Assembly: GCF_037975245.1 (NCBI RefSeq)
Contig: NC_092569.1
Span: 20,639,001-20,703,000, forward strand
Length of the DNA stretch: 64,000 bases
Direction of reading: 5' to 3'
DNA from: Apostichopus japonicus
Lineage: Eukaryota > Echinodermata > Holothuroidea > Aspidochirotida > Stichopodidae
Position numbers and translations under genes: made by a program. Below, piece after piece: positions 9,789 to 23,472 of the stretch. Positions within the stretch are counted from its first letter, which is position 1; each line of letters begins with the position of its first letter. The notes beneath the pieces were generated by a model. It saw only the letters and a list, made by a program, of their open reading frames with translations. It did not search any database and was not told where the DNA came from.

Positions 9789-12700
9789 ATATACGTCCAT
9801 CAATACGTGTGATATGTTGATTGAGGCAATTCTTCGTTGCAAAAGGTGACAAATAGGTCACGAAACATTAAAACCAACCAGCATTAAAAGTCCCTGCCCG
9901 AATCTATAAATCAGTTATTAAGCAAAATACTTTTTCAGGACTTTGCAAGTCAAAATGAATGTAGTAATAAATGTGACAAAAACATGATATTATATATCTG
10001 CTCTCAACAATACACATCGTGCTGAATAATTATCTATTATTATCATCATCGTCTAGGTGTTCATGTCTGTATAAGTTATCTGTGACACTAAATATCCATT
10101 ATGTATACACTACTCAACGTCGAGTCAGTTAGTCCATGGGCAACAATAAAAACGAACGGAACAGTTCAACCAGAGGGATTTACTAAGGATGTCATACATG
10201 GAGTACATGCTGAGCGTTAATATAGAATCACGCCATACGTCATTAATACATAATAAAGTTCTTCAGTATGGAATAGTGTAGTATCAGCATGCTAGAGGTT
10301 TATTCCAACCTACTATCACGTTCAAGTACTCTCTATTCTCTGTTCAAACTGGTATAATGGCTCAACTTTGTTGATTGCAATGTCAAATGATTGGTTGATT
10401 AACACATTAGTAATAATAACATTCATAATTAACCGTGGTTAAGAATGGTTACTTAGTCAATGGATGGCTAAATCATGAACACACACTTGCAATATTCATT
10501 TCAAGTTTGGTGTTGTAGAAAGAAAAAAAAATAGCGATATAGTTTTCTAAAAACGCATCGCTTCTGCACAATTTAGTGTAGACTAAAAACTGATCCAATT
10601 AAGGAAAGATGACATCACGGATAATATTCCCCATCTTAATTTGTCCATACAATATCACGTACATGATTATTAACACAACCTTGCCTTGACACCGTATCAA
10701 AGGGCTAATGTATAGTGTATAGAAATGGCTTAAAATGTGTCTTACTTACTTCTGAAAACTTCTAAACATTTCTTCTGACAAAGTTCCCTGACCCCTTACA
10801 CGGGAGTCGGCTTGAACGACCCTATAGCGCTCAATACACACTCTTTTATAACATCCTTGAATTGCCTCTTGATATATAGACATTTATTGCTTAGCATTTG
10901 ATATGTTGTATATTTTACTTAAGGAAACGTTGTGGTCTTTAATTGTTTTAGTGGTTAAAGGTAAATGACGAAAACATGGTGAATACCTGAAATTAGAGAG
11001 TGTTGGAACTTCCACATGTCTCAAAGATTTATCTAGATTAAATAACACTGGTCTATGTATGGTATAATTATAAGTGACGGTTTTCATACGTTGATACCGC
11101 TATCTTGTGTTTTGTAATTGTAGCCTAGTAATAATGTAGCCTTCGGAATAAAAAAATCAAACACAATATGACTATGTTGATTATGCCAGTTTTACATATT
11201 CACGTATTTCAAAGAAAGTTAAACATATCGGTTAAGCCTTCATTGTGTGTATCTACCGAGAGTGTGAGAGAGTAACTTGTTTTTGGAACAACGTAGGGTT
11301 CACTTCTCCACGGTAGGTTCTAAGTACGTTAAGAGTGAAGTAGTTAATATGTTAAGCAAATATAATACATATAAAAAAATGTTATTGGAATTTCTAAGAC
11401 AAATTTATTCTCTGCATGTATGAACACTACGATTACACATTTAAATTATACTTTTGAGATGATTCTGATATTGTAAATATTAACCTCTTTTCTCATATGT
11501 GTAACGACCGTAACCATTTCATGATGTTGTGGTTCCTTGGTATTGAATATTTACAAAACTGTTTCACGTAAAATGTAACTGCGGAAATGAATATTGACTC
11601 TCGAATTGATGCGTCTATGCGAAATAATATATGTATTGAAGTATCTTGCAAACTTTCCCTATTGTTTGGATGTTCTTTTTGTACAATTTGGTCATTTTAA
11701 GTCTTTCGTCTAAGCAACTACCTGTACGAAACATTGTCAAAATATTTATATTACAAAAGCGGTCAAACTATTACCGGAAAAATATCATAGTTTGCTAAAT
11801 AATCAGGATAGATGGGAGCCATGGTAGAGCATGAGACACATGTTCCTTCAGGTTTGTTGAAACGAAAATCATGTAGCCTCATTCGATAAATAAATTAATT
11901 ACATTTTTGGTAATGAATACTGTCCTTGTAGTATTTCAAACGTAAAGAACTTTAAGAAGAAATCAATGTTGTAATTTGCGGTATAGAATATAAGAGCGTC
12001 CATGTTATGAGAACGTGTTGAGATAATTTTGCAGTTTGCTTCTTCAAATCTGCAATTGAATGTGAGACGCCCCCCCCCCCCCCCCCGCTGCACGATTGAA
12101 CCCTGTACCAACGAATAATTCAATGACATTGATCGTTACAAGTACCATCTGAGTCAAGTCAAGTTTTTGTTATTCGTTAACTATTATGAATGAATAAAAT
12201 ATTAAACATGTTACTGTAGATTTCGAGCGGCCTTCTTCATCATAAATAGTCCAGTCCACTCTAAAAAAAAGTCATTCTTAGAATAAAATAAACACAAGAA
12301 TTATTTGTACTGGTTCCTCCTCTTCTGTAGACTTACTCTCTTTCAAATTGTCGATCAGCAGATCAGGTCAAGTAATTAGACGAAACAGTTTAACATTGTT
12401 ATCCCAACCAAACCCGTTCGATCCACCCACACCCTACGCCCCTCCCCCTCCCACACCAAACCAACACCCCCACCCCAACGCCTCCTTCTTAACATCAAAC
12501 ACAGTATGATCAGGCGTTGATACCCTCAGATGATGAAACAATTTGCAGTATCTCCGAGTGTATACGTTATGAGAATGCAAATAACAAACCGGCAAACTAT
12601 TCCTACAGATGTACAGAGCATTTATCAATGAGATTGATACATATTTGCATTATATAGAAGTACCATTTGACCTCGCACACTTTCTTCTCAGTCATCAAGT

Positions 12701-13844
12701 TAACCACATCTGTTGATAGGTTTTGAAATATCCATAATACCTGTGACGATTCTACCACCCCCAGATAGGTGTCAATAAAACAATGGAGTAGCCCACAAAT
12801 AAATTACTGGTGACAGACCATCACCTTTTTCTATAAGGCTTTTCCTTCTGTATACTAGTAGATATATTATTTGGTAACAGGCAGTGCGGACAAACGTGCA
12901 TGTGCCTACGTTTCCTACATTCTTGACTATATTACCCGAATTTCCAGCGTTGAAATTTATAAATTAACTTCTTTGCACCATCGGACAACGTATAATCATT
13001 ATCATTGTTAATTTTGTTCTAAGCAATCGAATATTTTGTTAATTCGTTAAATATTTAATCGTCAAAGGTATTCGACGGTATTCGAAAAGATGTTTTTGAA
13101 AAGGTTCTTAAAATATATTGAATGTAATAATGATATAAAATATAGAAATATTATGATCAAAAAGCAGAAAACAACGGTACATGATAAACATTTATGACTA
13201 ATCATGTCATCCTGTGACATCTAGTTTGGACATTTATTGAATTTAAATCAAATGGACTTGATGAATGGAAAAAAGTGTGTCACTGACTAAGTTTTAGAAA
13301 CATCTCGAACACTAGTGATATCGTAATAGGAATACAAATAAAATGAACCAAGTGTCCACATCATTCTAGTTGCTAAAATAGGGTATTTGGTATTTGGTAT
13401 GTACGGGGTAAAACAGTTTTTAGCACACGCAAAGTTAACAAAATAATGTTTTTACGCTTTCTCAATATGCATGGGAATAACGAAATTGGCATTGATCTTC
13501 TAAATAAATCCTCGCCTTTCCATTGTTAACTGACTTAATTCATTTTACGTTGGCTAAGGCTACATGTTTGTTCCAAGTTGATTCTTTGGTTTTGAGTGAG
13601 TTGACCGGTATAGTGAACAGTCATTAGCATAGTATAGGAATCTTCAATGGATGGTTTAAGCACTTGATTACCAATTAGTGTCCGTAATCGGGAATTACCC
13701 TAGTAAACATGTGTGTGTGTGTGTGTGTTTAGCATTGATTAATAAATGTCGATAATCTAATCAGTACAAGATCAAATGAAAAAACACTATATGTTTTGAT
13801 CAAATTTACCAACGTTCTCAAACTGGCTTACTCCTAAATTCCCA
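9789..13844. other. Intergenic spacer between convergent genes A and C
   Basis: No coding exon recognised. It holds the 3' flanks of A (several AATAAA signals) and C, a C-run of about 19 at 12068-12086 and a short (GT)n at about 13711-13728. The whole spacer is duplicated at 35052-39956. Position 12564-12568 (acgtt) is the empty site for the insertion seen at 37667-38774. Confidence 0.7.
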
Positions 13845-14090
13845 TTACAGTAACGGTCTAAGTTTCATTTGCGTGGTCTTCATGTCACATTCGTGTTGTG
13901 CCTGGCTTCTATCTCCTAGGCAAATTTCAGTATCCCAGCCACCGGTATATATACCGTTCAGACTCGATGCATAACAGTTACGGTGCCACCACGCACCTGC
14001 ATGTCGAACGGCACAGTTGTTTCCGTGTTCTCTATCCTGTGTTGTAAACGGTTGTCCATTGTGGAAATCCAGGTAATCGTATGTTTTTTC
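13845..14090 (-). pseudogene. Gene C last exon: FReD C-terminal part
   Basis: Read on the minus strand: YDYLDFHNGQPFTTQDREHG, NNCAVRHAGAWWHRNCYASS, then GGWDTEICL and a second Cys, ending MKLRPLL and TAA at 13845-13847. It fits a FReD end; the Ca2+ loop is four residues shorter than in D. Confidence 0.75.
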
Positions 14091-14311
14091 CTAAAAGCAA
14101 ATCAAGAGGAAATGTACAAAAACAAAAATCCGACTTACATAATTTTATATTTCAAAGTCGTGTCTACAGTTTTGATAGCATAGAAGAAAATACGTAGAGA
14201 ATGCATGGAATAAAATAAAACAAATCGATGCCAAATGTAGGACTATTCGGAAATGTGAAAAAACATAAATATAGGCTGCTTTGAAATTAGACATAAAGGA
14301 AAGTGCTTTAC

Positions 14312-14570
14312 CGAAGCTCCCCGAGTAGTCTCCAAGATCCTCTAGCACGTAGTTGTCTGATTCAGGGCTAATGGGAAAAGAGTTCCATTGAAGATATATA
14401 TTTGCATCTAAGGGACTGAACAGTAAGTCGATCCTCAGCTCGTGTGTTCGCTGTTTTGATATGTAGTGAACCATTTCGTTTCCAAGCCAGAATTCACCTT
14501 CCAAACTTCCAAAGCCGTCTTTATAGTCTATCCAATCACGCCGGAAGTCAACGGATCCGTTAAAACGATG
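14312..14570 (-). pseudogene. Gene C FReD middle exon
   Basis: 259 nt, open throughout: GSVDFRRDWIDYKDGFGSLE then GEFWLGNEMVHYIS and NYVLEDLGDYSGSF. It keeps the canonical FWLGNE core. The acceptor is gttctttcag and the donor gtaaag. Confidence 0.8.
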
Positions 14571-15595
14571 CTGAAAGAACTACATTAATATAATCCTACT
14601 TTGTTGGTTTGGAGCCTTTTAATAACCAGTAACATATTTGCAGTGATAAGAAGCAGTTAGTTGGTAGTTTTCCTCCATACAAATATATAATCATGGCCGA
14701 GTTAAGTCTTCAATAAGAAGGAATTGAATAGTTCATAAAGTTATTTAAGTATATTTCTGCAGGCAGTGAGCATTTCTAGGAATAAAATGCAATGAAATAA
14801 GCTGTTTTGTTTTTGTAAACCAGGAAAATGTTGCTTCAACAATCTGTTTAAGGCAGCGACATGTTAGACCCCAACCATAAGGACTATTTGAACTGAAAAT
14901 CAAATGAAATACAGCTACTTAAATTATCGCCATATATTATACTTTAACACCCACCAACTCATACACACCCCTCTTATTACAATCATATTATTGAACACGT
15001 TTTGATCAAGAAAGCTTATAAAGAGGACACAAACACCAATCGTTATCTTTGACTCATTATACGAAGATCATTGTGAAGAACACCTCCCCCAAACTGCTAA
15101 GATAACTCTGTTTCGTTAAATATCTTAGTTTACAAGTCGTGTCTGGTGTAGCTTTCATTACTTTTGTACTAGTGCTGTCGTAGCATCACTGCGATCCGTA
15201 ACTTCTACCTAAAACCTTTGTTATTTTTTTTCTCATATTTTCAAATAGAATGCCAACCTTCATTGACTCTGATGCCATCATTAGGTCATGTCCAGAATTT
15301 CAATATTTCAGATTCGTCGTTCAGATGCAGCTTATTTTCCATTAAATATATTTACCTTTAAGTAAATACAGACATCAACAGTTGAAGGACTTGTGGCTTG
15401 ATGTTGTCGTATTTAGACTTGACGATGTGTTCAACTTAATGTGTGAAGCACAGCAAACTCTGTTGTATCTCCCAAGTGCAATAAGAGTTTCATTACCTGT
15501 GTTAGATAAGTTGTTTTTGACACTAATCTCAATAACAAATACCAATATTGGTGGTTGGGTTTATGTCTTCTTAAGCGAAACTCACTATCCAACCA

Positions 15596-15857
15596 TCCTG
15601 GCAGTAGACATCGAATGGATTGCTTGGTCAAGTAAGAGGTTAAATTTTCGTCAGTGGTCGTAAACATCTTGGCAGTCTCGCACATGCGCACACGTCACAC
15701 CGTCTCCACAGAAGGTTTCATTGCAAGAACAATAGTGGTCGTCATCTTTTTGCACACAGGTTGCATCAACACTACAGGAGTACGAGCTGCACGTTAGGAC
15801 GTTATTATTACAAGAACAAGTTTCTGTACAGCCTGCATTTACCTTTGATGTACCATC
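15596..15857 (-). pseudogene. Gene C EGF-like exon with premature stop
   Basis: Minus strand from 15857: NAGCTETCSCNNNVLTC, CSVDATC, CSCNETFCGDGVTC, VRDCQDVYDH, then TGA at 15651-15653. The remainder up to the donor at 15596 is frame-shifted but still recognisable (the CQDGWI-coding bases). It is 262 nt against 291 in D. Confidence 0.8.
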
Positions 15858-16013
15858 CTGACATGTATAAGTGTATATACACGCATGAATCATTAGTTGG
15901 TTCATTACTAAACCACTATATTTATATATTATTATGTCGGTCAAATCGCAGTGACCTAGTACGACTCAGCAGAGAGACATTGTGGATGCAACGCCTTCGC
16001 ACCATTCAATCTC

Positions 16014-16240
16014 ATGGGCCCAAAATTTAGGAAGGACATGACTAACCTTTCTTCTTCTCCCCCCCCCCCCTATCTCCCATTGTTCTCCCTCTGTTACCAT
16101 TCTCCTCTTAACTCTCTTGCACTTTTTTCTCTACACTTTCCTATTTTTGTCCTTCTGCAGTTTATTCACTATCCTCTTCACTTAATTTTATATTTGTCTC
16201 TCTACAGTTTATCTCCTACCTCTCCTCTTCCCCCTGTTGG
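16014..16240. repeat. Pyrimidine-rich tract shared with the D locus
   Basis: C/T-rich on the plus strand with a run of C at about 16059. The same tract lies at about 42170-42395, and similarity between the two loci ends near here, marking the far end of the segmental duplication. Confidence 0.7.
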
Positions 16241-16480
16241 TGTCCTAACCACTCGACCACAGTATTCTACTGGTGTGTGAATGCGTATAAATTGGCCTTT
16301 AATAACTGTCATTTTGGGCGTATTACGCAAGTGTAATGATTGTACAGAGTGCACCCTGGTGCTTTGAATCTGACAAAAAAGATTCAAAGCACCAGGGGTG
16401 CACTCTGTGGTCGAGTGGTACGGACTTCAGTTCGTGACACAAGATCCGGGGTTCGATTCCTACCTTCGTCTGATGAGTCC
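16240..16480. mobile_element. tRNA-derived SINE-like fragment with a strong hairpin
   Basis: A near-perfect inverted repeat (arms 16344-16370 and 16381-16408, loop about 10 nt, one bulged C) runs into a tRNA-like head: A-box-like tggtcgagtgg at 16408-16418 and B-box ggttcgattcc at 16450-16460. A second A-box-like piece on the minus strand at about 16241-16260 (cctaaccactcgaccaca) indicates an inverted neighbour copy. There is no complete cloverleaf, so I call it a SINE remnant, not a tRNA gene. Confidence 0.6.
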
Positions 16481-16559
16481 CAAAAGGAGGAAACCGGTCG
16501 TTTTTTTTTTTACCGCTACAATTTTTAATTGTAACGTTAGCCCTACTATGCACTGTATA

Positions 16560-19500
16560 AGCTAGGGGCTAACTGCTAAAGCATACCCGTATGCTTCATT
16601 GCGTTGGTGCATTCAACCCAATAACAGTTTCAGCTAAGATCATGTGTAGTATCTGTTCCCTCTCGATGCAAGTGGACTGGGGTTGAGATCGGATCAGTCG
16701 TTCGGTAGTTTAGTTTTCGTTCCCAGGTTCTTTCCTTCGTGACTTTTTTCTTAAAAAGTACCGTTAACATGTTAACGTCTAACCAGCAAGTCAGCAACTT
16801 CAGGTAAGGTCCATGAGATTAGTCATTAAAATTGGTGATATTGTTAAAACCATAACTGAGCCTGTTCAGGCAACGTTGTTGCATACAGCTTTACGTTATT
16901 TGTTCATTCCCATATTCCAATACTATAGACTAGCTTCTAGCCTAAAACTTACTAGGCCTACTTTCGGCTATAGCCTAGGGCCATATGCCAAGGCCTAACA
17001 CTATTTTAGCATTGTGTCTAGGGTAAACTGGTCTGTAGTTAGAGCTACAAATTAAAACCAACTCCCCAAGAAATTAGATTTCACAAGTAGGTCAGCTTAA
17101 CTTCTTAGCCTACTGTACATGTATCATATATGGCGTTAGATTTTCCTGGACAATAATGTTACATCTTCCCTAGCTAGATGCCTAGATTATTAGATACTGA
17201 AGTCACCATGCAAATGTAACTTACAAGTAGCCTGTATTGAGTAAGACATGCTTTAATGACAAAAACTTTTCAAAAGTTCCTGGAAATCTTTACTCTCCAA
17301 ATTGTTCTCAGACATTCTAAACACCGCTGTACTTTAAGATGTCTGAATATCCCAGTAAGGGTATCAATAAAAACAGTTAAAGGATATAATATCTGAAAAT
17401 CTAGCATAAAATTTGGGCCAATAAAGAATACCTTTAATCTAAGTCTCTAGATGCATTGTGTTTCTTTTGTGTCTTATTCATAACTTGCCAAAATTTGTAC
17501 AAAATAACAATGCACTGCTTCCCAAAGAGTTATGGAGTCAATACAGTTCCATAATGTAACTGTTACAAAAACAGAGTGCAACTAATTAAAAGGTTGTCCT
17601 CCAAAACTCTACGTAGCACAAACATTTGATAAGCCTTCCATCCCATCCCCAGCATATAAGCCATTGTGGTGAGTCTTTTAGATCCATAAGTAATGCCAAG
17701 TTGACTTATGTTGCAATATCCAGTGTTAAAGATGTGAGCTCTGTATTGGCCCCAAATATGTTGGAGAGACGTGTATATATCAAATAAAAATTGAAATAAT
17801 GCACATCTACGCTCTGACCATTTTGTATTTATTTGATTGGCACTGTTTATATTTTCTCAGACCAATTTGACGATCAATGTTCTCAGTATGAATGACAACA
17901 ACCCACTATTCAAGGGAATAACACCGCACGATGTAGCTGCCATGCAGTGAAACGTCAATGTTGGAACGGTAGCAATCATAGCGAGAGCACTGATGCCGTT
18001 TGGAACAGATCGATGTGGTGACCTACTGCATCATCGACAGCAAAATGGAAGATATTTTCTGAATTAACCCAAAGTAACTTTCCTTTTCTGTAGGTTTGGC
18101 ATCGAATAACGTTGATACCATGGGACTCTATCATCTCAAATACGAGTAACATCTGTAGTAATGTATTAAAAATGCATGGAATGAAGAAAGAAACAACCAG
18201 AAGGGATTGAAACTTTGTGTATGACCTTGTGAATGTGGTGGTATATTTTCCTTTATCTCCATAGTATTTAACTACACTAGAGCTATATCCACTCACTGGT
18301 TTTCACTCTCAAAGGTTTGATTGATCAATGCAGGACACCAAATTGCTAAATTCTGAAGAGAATTTTTGATTCCCACCAGCTTAGAGCCATCTATAAATTT
18401 ACATATTTAAATTTTGAGATATTGACAATTTGTTAAACTTTAATGACTTGCAACTATAAATAGTGCTCGTTATGGTATAAGGGAGTTCTATCAGCTTCAA
18501 TGAATACACGACTGCATAAATAAAATGTTATACACAAGGCAAGATGAATCAAGAATTACTGGGCCCAAAATGAGATGGGTAAACGAATTGGAATTGTGAC
18601 AGTGAACATAGTATATATATGAAAAGTTGTGAGATGATTAAAACAGTGGCTGATTAACAGTAGATTTAGTTTTGTAAAGCAGCCCATTGTTTCTTCATTT
18701 GTAGAGTGTGAGGTCGTTTTATGGCCGTGGTAGGTCTATTCTGTAAGCACAAACTTTCCAAGCTATAGCGTGCTATAATTGGGACCAAATCAGCATATTT
18801 TTAAGAGAAAGCCTTTCTTTTTGTACCAACAGATGGATTGATCCACAGGCTGATACAGCAAAGGATATGCTCTACATATAAATGCCAGACGTTTTAATCG
18901 CAAAGTAGATTCACACGTCTTGTGTATATCCTCTGTGACACAGCACATATTTTCAATGGAGTTAGGAAGTTGCTGGGAATAGTTGTTGGATTGGTACAGT
19001 ATTACAGTATGTGCTTCACATAAATGCAGAGCGGTAACAGAAAGCAACTAGTACCAGGATATGTTAAACAGTTACACCATAGAAAAGAAGGACGAAATTA
19101 CTATAAGCTTCAAGCAGACAGAACCAAGAGAATGCAGACCAGTCTTCATGGGAAGTATCCTATAAATATAACTGTATACATGGTCTCATTCTTTTGCAAT
19201 GTACTTCTTACAATGTTTTAGTTCGGTCACATTGTGGCACCACATGTTTTTGTAAGTATTAGGAAACATTTGCAGCTGTTTGTCAAGAACATGGAACTTG
19301 TTATACAAATGAAGTCGTCCTTATGCAAAACTGGCCAAAGTGTTGAGGTTACTGGATATCTTGCTGCCCTACCTTTAACTGTTCTTAAATGCATTTCTCA
19401 TGTTTCAAGATGCTTTAAATTTTTATTACAAGCGAGAACAGAAATCCATAGTACAGTAATTTTCAACAACCACCACAAAGATACTTGTGCAGGACTGGGG

Positions 19501-20700
19501 ACATTTGTTAAGCATATTACTACTATAAAATCTTTCAAACTTATATACCTCAAAATCTCCAGGGGAATGCTGCATTGTTTCTGAACCGCAGTTGCACAAA
19601 TCTACAAGTATGTTTCAGGGGCTATGCTATGGGAAAAGTTTACGATATTAGGCCTGACTTAATTACTGCAAGTTTGGGGTCTTTTATTACACCAAGAACC
19701 AGTTTACTTTTTAAACATAATTAAATTATTTTCCTCAAAAAAAGGGGAGTGAATACAGCAAAGGCACATGCAACTAGCACCAATATCATGGAAACCTTCT
19801 AGTGCAGCCCAATGAAACATACTGTAAAGCTACCAAATTTGCAATTATAGGTCTGAAATTGTGCAATCCAGGGGTATTGTTTATAATTTTGTCCCTCCAA
19901 GCATGGAAACTGGAAACTTATGACATTGAGGTAATTTGCATTGGTTACGGTATTAAATCCAGCCTATGCTGGTAAGATAAATACTTGAGGTATAAGATGT
20001 TTCTTATGTATGAGAGAGTTCAGTAAATTTTGGTTATGAAGTAGTGCATGTATCCTGGCTTATGTGAAATAAATCTTGTGGGAAATATAAACAGGGATTG
20101 AAGATGCAATAATTTGCTTGAATATGATTGTTCATTTTTTATTGCGTCTCGTCTTTTAATATCATGCTAAGCTCCATATCTGTATGTGTTTAGTAAAAAG
20201 CCACATTTCTGGGGAAAAGTTTAATAAAACAAACCATCAAAAATTTGAGATGAAATTTAAGCAATCATATTCACTGTCCATATCTCTGTTTATGTTTTTG
20301 GTCAGCTATACACCATACTGTACATTAGGGTAATTCCAGAAGGGGACACTTTCTGTTGCATTCCTGATCATCTCCAAATGTCTCCTTTAAAAAGAAAAAT
20401 TGTTGCTCCTGCACATGCTTTTATACTTACTAAAATTATGTTCTGGTGCAATTCATGTAATATTCACTGTTAGTTTCAGTTTAAAAATGCCAGTATACCA
20501 TTAGTTCCTGAACCATATTATGTTTGCATTAAAAGTCTGGCTTGGAATGTATAGTATTTGTCAAAAACATTAAAGGGGCGGAGGCTGCTTATCACCATTC
20601 CCTGAACAGGCTATACCCAATATGTTAACTGTACTGTTTCCATATCAAAACGTCTGGGGAACTTGCCGCACTGCTGACAATGTTCAAATATTTCCATGGT
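16560..20700. other. Unassigned spacer, probably old repeats
   Basis: No FReD, TIL or other recognisable coding exon on either strand. Short open frames of 60-116 codons show no motif or splice context. Words such as taggcct recur (16950-17000 and elsewhere), as in dispersed repeats. I see nothing else to name. Confidence 0.5.
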
Positions 20701-23089
20701 TCTAACAGGGATGTTAGAGATGGACATACAACATTTGAGCTTTCTTTAAAGTTTGGCTCGTGCTGACATTGATACCGTTTTTGTTCCAATACTAATACCT
20801 AAATAGCACTTAAAACGAATTATGATACCAGACGGTACATGTACGTTGTCTGCTAGATTTACAAGAAAATGCACTGTAATACGGTTATCAGTCGTCAGAA
20901 CGTATATGCAAATTACAAATTTAGACGCGAGGTGCCACACTAATCTCATACAGTCTGTTTCTAATGTCATAACAGGAGTGACTTTCCATATGTTATTGAT
21001 ATGAAATTGCATAAATTATTGGAATCTTCAATGAAAACTATGTATTGGTAGTCTTGTTTGTGTGGAGATTGGGTTGTGTAAGTGTTACACAAAAATGAAG
21101 ATTTGCTTTCGTTATTCTTGTGGAAGGCCGCTTTCACTTTGATATCTGATAAACCCGTGGTACATGGTGCCGAAGCACAAATCTTCAAAGTACTGTCCAA
21201 CTTCCAATTGTTTTAAGCTACTATGTGTCTGTAAAATCAGGTTCGTTCCAGCAACACCGGGTCTAGACTTTTAATGCATTTTTGGGTAGTTTAATGCATC
21301 ACAAACATTATATCAAAAGTTCTCCAAAAAATTTCCTGCAGTATTTTTGTAACGCACCCTTGAAATTGGGTATGTTATGTAGACATTACGTGCTACGATG
21401 CTATGTATTAGGAACACATGTGCTAACTTTAGATTTGGTACAGTGGTGCATACATACCACTCTTTTCTTATATGTTTAATTACGACTGATATATTTTTTT
21501 TGTATAATAGTTGGGTCAGGGTTACAAGAATGGTGGAAGAGGATTCTGGTCTAAGGGTCAGTGAGGGTTGTTTTCAGGCATTACAAGTTGTGCCCTCCCC
21601 CCACTCCATTTTCGCCAAAATGGTAAAAAATCACATTTTCAACTTTGAAATATGAAATACAATTTTTGCACATTATAACTTAAAGGTTTTAATTATAAAA
21701 ATGTACCACTTTTAATAAACTCAGATATAATACTTTGTTATAAATCAAATATTTTTAGATTTTCCCCCTATGTTATGAATGCATTTCGTCTGTGCATGTA
21801 TGCGTAAATATACACCTATAATGAAAAGTTCCTCTCCATAATTGTTACACTCCCCATCCAAACTGTTTTACACATGTGACCCCCTCCCCCTTTACTTTAC
21901 ATGTAGCTAAATCCCTTGTTACAGTGAGATGTGCCAATGCCCCAAGACCAGTGAGTTATTTCCTTTGTATAAATCAATATATAAGTTGGCACACTAAGAC
22001 ATCATGGCATATCGTAGATGTGAAATAAAGTTAGTCGGTATATATCCGTTACCTTAGTACTCTTTCTACAGTCTTCTGCAAAACTAGGTACTTTCTCCTT
22101 GTTACGGAAACGACATGTTTATAATTCGTATTCCTGCAAAAAGTGTTTCCAAGGGAGTTAACGTATAAAAGAAAAGATCGACAAGGTTTCGAATGATATT
22201 TTGAAAAATAATAGTTCTATATTCTACAAATAATATGAATAATAAAGGTGAATGGTACAAATAAGTGAATAACGAAGACAGTTAACTTAAGCCCCAGATA
22301 GAAAGAAATATTGTATCTATTAAGACTGGGTCGATACACTCAATGGTGTAGTAGAGCTGGGCCTTTGCGATGATTCAAGATACAGGTTCTTCATCAAAAG
22401 GCGCGGCGAGGAATTAATAAGTGATTAAAAGTTCATCCAAGGACAGTTGTACTAGTTATAACAGGATCCACTTCAATTCACTGCATGGAAGTCAGATATG
22501 GTATGGAAAAGGGAAAGTCCATTCCGTAGTAGAGGTAAAGATAATTAGATGAAATAAAAGTCACTAAAGACTTGAATATCCTTCAGTCAAAACTTGAACA
22601 GATGCACAAAACGTGTTAACAATATGAATAAAACAGGTAACGAAATGTTACGGCAAAACAATAAAGAACCGTGATATTGGAACAGGGTCAGGGGCGATGG
22701 TTCCCCAACAACAGTATATAAACCTCTGACTGGTTTCAGGACGCGGTATTTGCGTCATCGTCATCAGTAAATGTAGTTGTGTATATGCAAGAGGTAAAGC
22801 ATGCCCATAACACCCTCCTCCCCCCTCCCCTCTCAGCAAAAAAAGTGTGATTTGAAGAAAATGTGGATATTTATCATAAGGTGTCTGGTAGGTAGGGTAA
22901 TCTACGTAAAACTACTAATAGCTAAAATGAATATATGAATAAGATCATGTTTTCTGGTTCCTTTAAACTCTGGGGAACAACATAATGACAACATGACTTT
23001 GAAAAAGTTAACCCTCTTTACAAACTTCAAACTTGATTAAAATTTCAGACTAAGATATCAAGATTTAACACCATCACAGTTCATCCTCC

Positions 23090-23472
23090 AAATCATCTTC
23101 CCCTGCATCAACAATCTCAACATCTTCTTGGAAGTTGCTGCAATTTCTATATTTACATAGGTCTGTACACGTTAGTTGTGCATTCATTCAGGAACATCTT
23201 CCTTTAAGACATTTGCCGACTCTACAGCTACTGCTGACACACTGAAGCAAAACATCTGGGTCAGGTGGCTTCATCATCCAAGTGATTATAAGGTCATCAT
23301 TTTCAAGTTTCCATCCATGTCCCTCTGGTGAGAGTGCATCAATCCTTTGCTGCAATTCCCTACTGTGAATAGCAGCCTGGTTGGTGCAGCGCTTAACATG
23401 CTGGATAAGAGCATATTTTGTTGGTGGTAAACTCTGCTCTGAGGAGGAGATGAACAGAACACCTTGTACCAT
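23090..23472 (-). pseudogene. C-terminal relict of a transposon-associated Cys-rich protein
   Basis: Minus strand: LPPTKYALIQHVKRCTNQAA, a region with HGWKLENDDLIITW and PPDPDVLLQCVSSSC, then GKCLKGRCS, a stop (TGA), and in the same frame LTCTDLCKYRNCSN and an acidic tail to a stop near 23078. The order LPPT...QHxxR...W...C.C..GKC...CSC...LxCTDLCxC is one I recognise from repeat-encoded proteins frequent in marine invertebrate genomes; the exact superfamily is not certain. The in-frame stop replaces the expected Cys of GRCSC. Confidence 0.6.

Larger units (their letters stand above)
13845..15857 (-). pseudogene. Gene C: broken EGF-FReD gene, convergent with gene A
   Basis: Minus-strand exons at 15596-15857 (EGF-like, start of FReD), 14312-14570 (FReD middle, 259 nt as in A, B and D) and 13845-14090 (FReD end). 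Lesions: in the first exon the frame stops at 15651 (after DVYDH) because, against gene D, short deletions remove part of VSTDEGVNKLY. The last exon has one extra base near its start (gaaaaaac against aaaaagc in D), shifting the frame unless another acceptor is used. Twelve nt are missing in the Ca2+ loop (DREHGNN against DRDNDISGNN). The C-terminal tail ICLGDRSQAQHEC...MKLRPLL is intact, unlike gene D. No TIL exon was found upstream (above 15857), where similarity to the D locus ends at about 16235. Confidence 0.75.
2660..16235. repeat. Segmental duplication, copy 1 (most of gene A plus gene C)
   Basis: Matches 28893-42390 in the same order and orientation, introns and spacers included, broken by indels (for example about 2732-3590 is missing from copy 2). 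The left limit lies between exons 2 and 3 of B (exons 4 and 5 of A). Confidence 0.85.

Noticed and set aside
16404-16475. Functional tRNA gene
   Set aside because: A- and B-box words are present but no complete cloverleaf forms; SINE-derived is more likely.
17976-19584. Several 65-116 codon reading frames as genes
   Set aside because: No recognisable domain, no compatible splice chain and AT-rich random-like composition.
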